Notes under the pieces: model-generated
What the model was told of the DNA's origin: nothing
The model's input: the letters and a program-made list of their open reading frames with translations, nothing else
Databases searched by the model: none
Source: Leucogyrophana mollusca
Lineage: Eukaryota; Basidiomycota; Agaricomycetes; Boletales
Length of the DNA: 13,885 bases
Reading direction: 5' to 3'
Assembly: GCA_021014945.1 (NCBI GenBank)
Contig: MU266797.1
Coordinates: forward strand, 1-13,885
Shown here: positions 1 to 6,419 of the stretch, piece by piece
Layout of the letters: each line of letters begins with the position of its first letter
How positions within the stretch are numbered: position 1 is the first letter of the stretch
Made by a program: the position numbers and the translations under genes

Positions 1-3000
1 TCCTGGTAATCTATTCCTTCCTTCTGTGTGAATCCCCGGGCGACAATCCGGAGTTTGTACCGTTCAACTTCTCCGTGTTGGTCAAGTTTGATCCGGAAAA
101 CAGGTTTGGATGTGATGGGTTTCACTCCGTCCGGAATCTGGACTGTCTCATACACTTGGTTGTTGTTGAGAGTCTGGAGTTCCTCTTCAAGTGCGGATGC
201 CCATAGGTGACCATCAGAGCATGCAAGGGCCTCCTTGAGATCTCTCGGAAGGTCCTTGTTTGTAGGTCCAGTGTTTGCAACTCCAGCAAAAAATATTTCT
301 TCCGGGTCCAGAGATGCTGCAAATGCGCTGGGCACTTCTGGGACTTCCGGTGCTTCCGGTTCTGCTTGTTTCCGCTCCTCCTTACGGGCTTCTTCCTCAT
401 CAAGGGTCCACTGGTAGTCACGGTTTCTGTCCACCCGCCGAGTTTCCTGCTTACTTCTTCTCACTCCTGCAACCGTTTGGGCAGGAGCCCGGCCCGGAGA
501 TGGAGGACGCGGTGGTGTGTCAGGGATGGGTGGAGTTGCTGGCCGGGGATGTTCCGGTGCTATGGACAAGTTTTCCAAGCATTGGCGCAGCTCCTCTACC
601 TCTGGTTCCGGGAGTGGGACTTGCTCCCCCACTGGCTCCAGCTTGACTTTGGACTTATCAGTGGGCTGTTTCTGCTGTGGAAGAGGCAGTTCCGGTTACG
701 GAGGGAGGTCCGCATGCCTCGGAATTTGCCGTGGTGGTTCCACTTCTTCCACTGCATCAGGGGGTGGTGCGTAAAACTCCAGTTCGTCATCCTCGGACAG
801 GTCCTGATCTGGTATTCCGGGGTTTGGGAGTAGTCCCTCCCACTGAACCTTGACAGGGTTTTTCCATGGTGCAAAGTCCGTTTCCGAGGCTTTTCCGGTC
901 TCATTGAATACGACGTGTCTGCTGGAGAATACAGTCCGCTGTTTCACGTCCAGGAGCTTGTAGGCTTGTTTTCTGTGTGCATAGCCAATCATTATGGCTT
1001 TCCGGCCTTTGGAATGGAATTTTCCTTTGTGCTTGTCCTTTGGAATGAGGGCGTATGCTGGACATCCAAATGGGCGGAAAAGAGTGGGATCAGTTCTCCG
1101 GTGGAACAGGAATTCATATGGGGACTTTCCTTTGAGTCCGGACGTCGAACTCCGGGCTGTGATGTATGCCATGGTAGCTAAGGCATCTGCCCAGAAAGAC
1201 TTTGGAAGTCTGGAGTCATGTAGCATGGAGTTTGCCAGTGTGCATAGCGTCTGATTCATGTGCTTGGTGATTCCATTTTGTTCCGGAGTGTGTGCTGCAC
1301 TGGTCTCATGGATGATTCCATCCACTTGGAGTTGTGCTTCGAACTCCTTTCCAGTGTATTCTCCCCCCCCCCCCCCATCACTCTGGACAAATTGTGTGTA
1401 CGCCGGAGTGAAGTATTCTTCTCCGATTTCCACCCAGAAAAAGAGTCAGACATCTTCCTTCCATTTCTTGTACCGGTCTAGGTAGTCACTCTTCCGCTTG
1501 AGGAAGTAAACCCAGGGGAATTTGGAGTAATTGTCGACAATGATTAGCCAGTAGGGGAAACCCTCTTGGGAGGACGGAGTGACGGGTCTGCCAACATCCG
1601 TATGTACCACTTGGATTGGTCGTTCGGCGCGGTTTCCTCCGGTGGGCTTGAACGGGAGCTTCTGGAGCTTTCCGAGGACGCACGGCTCACAGAACTCCGG
1701 AGTTCCGGTGAGGTGTGTTATGCCCTTGAGCTGACCCTTCTGAACCATCCGCTATATCCTGTCCATTCCAATGTGTCCCATCCGACGGTGAAGTAGATTT
1801 ACATCCACTGTTGCAAGTGCCGATTCCGGGGAAACCTTCGGAGTTGCTTTTGCATGGTACAGTCCGCGCTTGTGTAAGGCTGTGAGGATGCAGGACTTGT
1901 GTTTCCAGATTTCACAAACGTCAGAGTTTGCCTGGAAGACGGTGGATAAGCCTGCTCAGGATAGCTTGTGGACGGAGACGAGGGCAATGGTGAAGCTGGG
2001 AATGAGGAGGACATTTGATAGGGCAATGTCAAAATCCTTGTTTCTGAGGGAGGTGTGGAGTACTACCATTCTGGTTCCAATAGTGGAAACGGTGGACTCA
2101 TCTCCGAAGCTTACTGGACGTGGTGGAGATAGTGGTTTGTACGTTCCGGGCTCAAACCAGGAGAGATGGGGAACCATGTGTGAAGTGGCACCAGAGTCCA
2201 CTATGATGGTGGTGGAGTTCTTATTGGGTTCAGACGCGAGATAAGCCTGAATGCGTTTTGCGAGGGACTTTGAGATATTTACACGCTCTGTGGCTATGTT
2301 ACTCCGTTCCTCCTTGCTGCTGTCTGAGTCCAATGTCTCCTCCGCCCGGTTTGCCTTCTCCGATTTTTTCTGCTCCTTCTCCTTTCCTTTCCTTTTCCGG
2401 TCTTTGTCCTTTCCCTTTTTCAACGTCCAGCAGTCACTGGTGTTGTGAGTGGGTGATTTATGGAAGTTGCACCACTTCTCATTTGCTTTCAGTGACAATT
2501 CCAGGGCTCCGGAGTTTGTGGTCCTGGACATTCCGGAGTTCCGTGCCACTTCCGCTGTGATCCGTACTTCTACTTCATTGAAGGTGAGTTTTGATTCTTC
2601 AGTAGTGTTAAGTATGGCGGAAGTAAATGTTCTCCATTCCGAGGTATCCAGAAGAGAGCGGAGTAGCGCAAATGCAAGGAGTTTGTTGTCGAAAGGGAAC
2701 TTCATCCTGGAGAGGCGGGACTCGGTGGTCCGGAATTTCGCAATGTGCTCTTCAATTGCGGAGGAACTGTTCCACTGGAGCATGATTAGCTCCTCAAAGG
2801 AATAGTATGCTGTGGCAACATTTGATTTCCGATGGATTTCCTTTAGTTTATCGAAGAGGTCCTTTGCCGATGTTGCCACATGCATTTTTAGGAGCAGGGC
2901 GTCCGAGAGTGAGTCCGTGATGATTCCGTGTGCCTTTTCATCCCGGAGTACCCAGGCGAGTTCCGGATTGTCTTCCAGTTTGGAGGACATGGTGTTGCTC

Positions 3001-3143
3001 GGAGATGGTTTTACATCTTGTCCAGTGGCAACCCAGAGGACTTTTTCTCTCTGCAACTTTCCTTCTATCCGCAGAAGCCATAATTCAAAGTTATTTGGTC
3101 CGGTGAGGACTGGAGTGGTGGAGATGGAACTTGATTCTGTCAT
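1..3143 (-). pseudogene. Copia gag-pol polyprotein, degraded by four in-frame stops
   Basis: One frame runs from ATG 3143 to the window edge (about 1047 codons). Gag covers roughly codons 1-240 and ends with a zinc knuckle of the C-x2-H-x4-H-x4-C type (C225, H228, H233, C238), followed by a Lys/Glu-rich stretch (242-285). The protease motif DSGATSH starts at D316. The pre-integrase zinc motif has H452, H457, C485 and C488. The integrase has D516 in HTDVG and D589 in QSD, but Lys at codon 627 where the catalytic Glu belongs. A Pro/Glu-rich linker follows, then RT begins near codon 1005 with KPITSKPVF and ends with VARGFTQKEGIDY at the edge. Stops are TGA 1956-1958, TAG 1752-1754, TGA 1446-1448 and TAA 696-698 (codons 396, 464, 566, 816). 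Conserved sequence resumes in the same frame after each stop, so there is no indel. Gag and pol share one frame, without a programmed frameshift. Confidence 0.92.
1363..1376 (+). repeat. 14-bp poly-C tract inside the integrase coding sequence
   Basis: The plus strand has 14 consecutive C. On the coding strand this gives five Gly codons between the second catalytic Asp and the Glu-Tyr of the integrase motif, which is normally Asp-Asn-Gly-Gly-Glu-Tyr in Copia elements. The run keeps the reading frame. Length is uncertain because homopolymers are prone to sequencing error. Confidence 0.85.
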
Positions 3144-3224
3144 GGAACAGTGGTTTGCGGGGAGAACGTTTGCCCGGAAGTGAGTCGTTTCAGCTTCCTT
3201 AGTTTTCCTTTAGATCGCACTAGT

Positions 3225-3237
3225 GGGGCTCATAACC
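3225..3237 (-). other. Primer-binding site, half initiator tRNA-Met type
   Basis: The 13 bases next to the LTR read GGTTATGAGCCCC on the minus strand. The plus strand here, GGGGCTCATAACC, corresponds to the anticodon stem-loop of initiator tRNA-Met: loop CTCATAA with anticodon CAT, flanked by the initiator's GGG/CC stem. Copia of Drosophila is known to prime from the 5' half of tRNA-iMet cleaved in the anticodon stem, not from the tRNA 3' end. The match sits with zero spacing against the LTR end. The tRNA identity is inferred from memory of conserved tRNA-iMet sequence. Confidence 0.75.
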
Positions 3238-3245
3238 TGACAAAT

Positions 3246-3428
3246 CTAAGGAATTCCAGAGTTAGTCTGGAGCTCAGCCGGTGCCCGGAGTTAGGCAGAT
3301 AACAACTATATTCACCTAAGGAATTCCGGAGTTAGTCCGGAGCTATGGTACAGTTAGTAAAGTAGCAATCCTAAGTAAATATAAACTACTCACCTCAGCC
3401 GGTGCCCAGAGTTAGGCAGATAACGACT
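3246..3428. repeat. Internal direct repeats in the Copia LTR
   Basis: A 29-bp unit beginning CTAAGGAATTCC occurs at 3246-3274 and 3316-3344 with two differences. A 35-bp unit beginning CTCAGCCGGTGCCC occurs at 3273-3307 and 3394-3428 with two differences. The solo LTR lacks one 29-bp segment here, consistent with deletion between the GAGTTAG copies at 3259-3265 and 3288-3294. Confidence 0.75.
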
Positions 3429-3455
3429 GAGGTGCACTACAGTAAAATAGAGCCA

Positions 3456-3463
3456 TATATATA
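3456..3463 (-). promoter_or_regulatory. Candidate TATA box in the Copia LTR
   Basis: The minus strand reads CCTATATATATGG here, about 190 bp inside the LTR from its element-sense 5' end, a plausible position for the retrotransposon promoter. The solo LTR has ACATATAG-type sequence at the equivalent place (around 6907-6914), so the run is interrupted there. No transcription evidence is available. Confidence 0.4.
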
Positions 3464-3548
3464 GGACGGAGGTACTGCTCGCTTAGTACTATGGAGAACA
3501 GAGCACAATGGAGAGCACGACAATAGTGCTCCGCACAATAGTACATTG

Positions 3549-3583
3549 ACTCCGGACGGTCCGGAGTAGGAGCGCAGCTCCTA
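3549..3583. repeat. Two adjacent palindromes in the LTR U3
   Basis: The first palindrome (3549-3567) is ACTCCGGAC-G-GTCCGGAGT, with perfect 9-bp arms around one base. The second (3567-3583) is TAGGAGC-GCA-GCTCCTA, with 7-bp arms and a 3-nt loop. Both are kept in the solo LTR at 7001-7035, where the first carries matching changes in both arms. Possible roles are a transcription-factor site or an RNA hairpin; neither can be shown from sequence alone. Confidence 0.7.
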
Positions 3584-3649
3584 AGTCCGGAGTTGATTGG
3601 ACCATGACTCCTGAGCATTGGAATGACTCGGAGTTAATGGGTTTTGACA

Positions 3650-5011
3650 ATTAGTTAACAACCAGTAATCCTTGGAGTGTGCAATGGGATCGGAACAACA
3701 ATATCAATGCCATGGAGTGGCTGGAGTATCCTGAAGATCTGAGTCAACTTTTCCATTTTGCTCTAAATGCATCACATATGATGATGCACTTACATTTCAG
3801 AAATGTGATTCTTGACCCTGACTCACTTGTGAAACACAAGGGACTCTTGAATTGTACATGGGATGCTGCCAAACCAAACTATGCAGATGGGAAAGCATTG
3901 ATATGGCACTCACTCATTGCTAGAATTCTGTACATGGTTATGTGAGACATGTGGCTCATATGGCTGTTATAATGCTTACCCTACATTATAGGATAAAGCA
4001 TGGCATGATATGGTGGAGCGAGCCAGCAAAATGGAGGCCTGAAGCAAACAAAGTCAGCAAGTTTACATGGGAGTTTGTATGGGAATACTAAGACCCTTTG
4101 ATGGTGGAGGAAGCCAAGGCCATCCTCAATGACTGGCATGCACACTCTGTATACTTCATCTGCGACACTCTCCTCTTCTGCAAATTCAAGCGTGCCGTCA
4201 GTCATGCTGATGCTGGATGGGCCCTTTGAGTGTTGAAGTATTTGTCTTTCTCTTTCTGTGGTGCTGACCTCCACAACTATGCAAGAGAGTGTATCGAGAT
4301 CTTGCTTTGCTGGAAATATGAGCTGAGTCCTGAGCTTTATGCAGCAATGGAACAAGTGTGGTTCATCAACTGTTGGGTCTTTCCGGCTGCTGGATTACAG
4401 CTGATCTTTACCTCAAGCAACTGAATTTTTGGGTGAAGGTCAGTCTAGATAATGAACCACTGAACCGTTGACAGCTTACATAGCTTATAAAATCCAGCAT
4501 CTCTTCATTGCAAAAGGATCTAGTGTATCACTAAAGTACCTCATCAAGAAAGGATCAGCGTGCATTGAGGTGTTTTGTGAAATCAGTCATCAATTTTCAC
4601 ACACCTTTGGATATGCTGATTGAGCGCAGCGGCACAAGGAGGTGGATGAATTGACCAGTCCTCACCACTGCAAAAGTCAACAAAAGAATGGGTGGGGTGA
4701 CCACACCACCATGAAGCTCAATTGTTGATTGTTTCGACACTGAAGTTCAACCTCTGAATGATGGAAAATACTCTGAGTTCATCCATACCACCACATGGGA
4801 TCCCGCCATTGGTTACCCAGTGGATGCATCAACCTCACAGAGCAAAGTCAATGACATACTACTCAACGGGACAGTTTTCAATTGCACCCACAGAAACCCA
4901 ATCACATCTGATGAATTTGACAATACTGATGACGGAGATGCTCACCACCAGAGGTGCCCTGGTCTTAGGAGTTTGGGTGGAGGAATGGACTATCCAGATG
5001 ATATTCTGTGA
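3650..5011 (+). pseudogene. DUF6589-like fungal gene relic, cut by the Copia element
   Basis: Plus-strand pieces read as one degraded protein. The first (3658-3945) contains PEDLSQLFHFALNASHMMM and KALIWHSLIARILYMVM; a possible intron runs from GTTATG (about 3938) to a TAG acceptor near 3991. The second piece includes DWHAHSVYFICDTLLFCKF and continues through ELSPELYAAMEQVWFINCW. A third piece has ADLYLKQLNFWVK, a candidate intron starting GTCAGT near 4439 and ending in CCAG near 4497, then more coding sequence. The last piece ends GGGMDYPDDIL with TGA 5009-5011. The alternation of an FH...N region, a D-LLFC region and NCW...DLY..LNFW resembles the basidiomycete DUF6589 family, of unknown function; this is recalled, not searched. 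Disabling changes are TAA 4089-4091, TGA 4227-4229, TGA 4621-4623, a frameshift near 4378-4390 and another near 4700. Sequence stays coding-like up to the LTR, so the N-terminal part was probably separated by the insertion. Confidence 0.62.
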
Positions 5012-5024
5012 TCACCTAGGTTAT

Positions 5025-5705
5025 CTAGAAGTGGTTAATGGAATCAGAGGGGGGGATGTTGTCATTCAGGCTGTAGTACCAGCCTACTTGTTGTGGAGAT
5101 GCTGTGATTGGTGTGTGATGTATCTGTGCAGCCAGCAGGTACAGATCAAAGCCTGCCACAGGCTGCATGTGGTGGCTTGGCAACAATACCATAGGCGCTG
5201 CAAACAATGTGGGGTGCGCTTGTAAGAGGTGCACCTGCATAGGCACCATGACCTGGTGTGTCTGTGGAGGAGGTGTTTGGGTGGGGTGGGGTAACATCAC
5301 CATTGGTGCTGCAAATTGCATGGGGTGCGCTTGCAGTGAGGGGGGTGCATGTGAAGGCGCCATGATGTGGAGCATGCCTGCAGAAGTGATGCTTGGGTGT
5401 GGGGGGGCGTCTGGGTAGGGCGGGGTGCCAGGGTGGGGCACGTCTCTATACATGGTGCTGTGAATGGTGTGGGGCATGTCTGCGGTGGAGGCACCTGGGT
5501 GTAGAAGAACATCTGGGTAGGGGGAGGCGCCTGGGTGGGGCACATCTGTGTGGGGCGTGTTTGCAGGGGCACCACAAATTGATAAAACACATTGTTGTCT
5601 GTAAAATAGAACTAAGTAAGTAACTCAAGATACAAACAGTCAGTCAACACACCTTGTGTATCCCTGGATATGTTTCCATTCAAGAGACCAACCCCAAGGT
5701 GTCAT
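5025..5705 (-). CDS. Pro/His-rich tandem-repeat protein, two exons, 208 aa (hypothetical)
   Basis: Candidate start ATG 5705-5703 begins MTPWGWSLEWKHIQGYTR. Exon 1 is 5653-5705 and exon 2 is 5025-5598, separated by a 54-nt intron (donor GTGTGT, acceptor TTTTACAG). The exons sum to 627 nt, exactly 209 codons including the TAG stop, with no internal stop. The protein is low complexity, with imperfect repeats such as PHPGASPYPD / PHPGTPPYPD and HPMQFAAPMVMLP / HPTLFAAPMVLLP, and ends PPSDSINHF. No signal peptide, membrane segment or catalytic motif is evident, and I recognise no family. The stop lies 13 bp from the end of the convergent DUF6589-like relic. Because sequence upstream (5706-5920) also looks coding but contains stops, this may be only the 3' part of a decaying gene. 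A repetitive GC-rich stretch open by chance is the main alternative. Confidence 0.45.
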
Positions 5706-5920
5706 GGTTGCTCATTGCTGCTTATAGAAGCCATGTGGGCAGGGGAAAATGGAGGCTGAGATAGTGGAAGTAGGGGACGCTGAGGTGACACATGAGGTGT
5801 TGTGTCAGTGCCTTTGTCAACATCCAAAACGGTAGGTCAAGCCTTCTTATGCTTTTCAGCATGGGATGGTGAGGTGACTGACATAATGGCATCAATCCAC
5901 CACTCAGTGATTAGTGCCAC
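5706..5920 (-). pseudogene. Coding-like fragment upstream of the Pro/His-rich gene
   Basis: The minus strand contains a stretch beginning ALITEWWIDAIMSVTSPS and running into AEKHKKA, then a TGA near 5842, and resumes in the same frame with PTVLDVDKGTDTTPHVSPQ and a Pro/Ser-rich stretch ending SSNEQP before another TGA close to 5704. The composition matches the downstream Pro-rich protein, so it may be an earlier exon of the same gene after a frameshift. No domain is recognised. Confidence 0.3.
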
Positions 5921-5938
5921 TACTGCTGATTAGTGTTT

Positions 5939-6109
5939 CCCAGCTCTGCTGAGCCGGGATCAGTCACGTGGTAGCCAGCAACAGCCCAGCTACAATCCTT
6001 TGTTGGCCCACACGGCCAGCATTCCGGCTCGGTCCCAGCTAAGGGCCACAGTCTTGTGCCAGTTCTGAGCCAATATTGGAAATCCGGCTCTAAGTCAGCT
6101 TAGGGCTGG
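5939..6109. repeat. Cluster of imperfect inverted and direct repeats
   Basis: 5939-5957 (CCCAGCTCTGCTGAGCCGG) is imperfectly inverted at 6084-6109 (CCGGCTCTAAGTCAGCTTAG then GGCTGG). A related direct copy begins CCGGCTCGGTCCCAGCTAAG at 6024. No coding frame was found between them. The arrangement could be a decayed miniature inverted-repeat element, but no target duplication is clear. Confidence 0.35.
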
Positions 6110-6419
6110 TCCCAAGTCAGTTTTTCACATTACATTGTCCCTACAAGTGCATCTTGGGCGCCAGAATGAATGTGGGTGCTATGACAGAGGCTATACAAAC
6201 TGAAAGAAAGTTAATAATACTTGAATACAGCCAACTGTGGCCAATGAACAAGCTTTGAGGCAAGCTCATAGTGTGGAAGGTGTGAGTGATTGTGTCAAAC
6301 GTGTGTTAAGCCGGCAAGCTGGTGTTTGGCTACTAAGCAACCACTGGTGCGCATAATACAGCCAATCAGTACTGTATATGTATGCAATTGAGGGATGAGA
6401 CTCACCTTCTTGTACCCCT
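6110..6419. other. Non-coding stretch at the 3' side of the kinase relic
   Basis: No open frame of note. A good donor, AAG|GTGAGT, lies at about 6406 on the minus strand, 14 bp past the stop of the last kinase piece, and a pyrimidine-rich acceptor (TTTCTTTCAG) lies near 6200. The stretch may therefore be the last intron and 3' end of the kinase gene. Nothing else is supported. Confidence 0.3.

Larger units (their letters stand above)
1..3649 (-). mobile_element. Ty1/Copia LTR retrotransposon, 5' part (right end complete, left end off window)
   Basis: Read on the minus strand, the order is 5' LTR (3649-3238), primer-binding site (3237-3225), a leader of about 90 nt, then one polyprotein frame starting at ATG 3143 with gag, protease, integrase and the start of reverse transcriptase. 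Integrase before RT is the diagnostic order of Ty1/Copia elements. The element leaves the window inside RT, so RNase H, polypurine tract and 3' LTR are not visible. The 5 bp outside the LTR are ATTAG (3650-3654), the expected target duplication; its partner would lie left of the window. Four in-frame stops and a damaged integrase motif show this copy cannot act on its own. Confidence 0.93.
3238..3649 (-). repeat. 5' LTR of the Copia element (412 bp)
   Basis: On the plus strand it begins TGACAAATCTAAGG and ends GGGTTTTGACA, so the element-sense ends are TG...CA. A second, 381-bp copy lies at 6721-7101 and defines both ends by its target duplication. The U3 side, near 3649, carries two adjacent hairpin-forming palindromes. 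A TATA-like run lies at 3456-3463. The lower-coordinate half contains two pairs of internal direct repeats. The LTR directly abuts the primer-binding site at 3237, as expected for a 5' LTR. Confidence 0.92.

Noticed and set aside
696..1958. All in-frame stops being convertible to CGA, CAA or CAG by C-to-T, taken as proof of RIP or CpG decay.
   Set aside because: Every stop codon starts with T and is convertible this way, so the fact carries no information by itself. I rely on the paired LTR comparison instead.
1..3183. Plus-strand frames over the Copia region, for example 207-833 and 2812-3183.
   Set aside because: They are antisense shadows of the polyprotein; they show no motifs and overlap conserved minus-strand domains.
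3412..3618. Minus-strand 68-aa frame inside the 5' LTR.
   Set aside because: It lies wholly in LTR sequence containing the palindromes and TATA-like run, and the solo LTR does not keep the same frame.
5167..5620. GT-rich plus-strand frames over the Pro-rich repeats (5167-5418, 5393-5623).
   Set aside because: They mirror the minus-strand repetitive gene, which alone has a splice-consistent structure.
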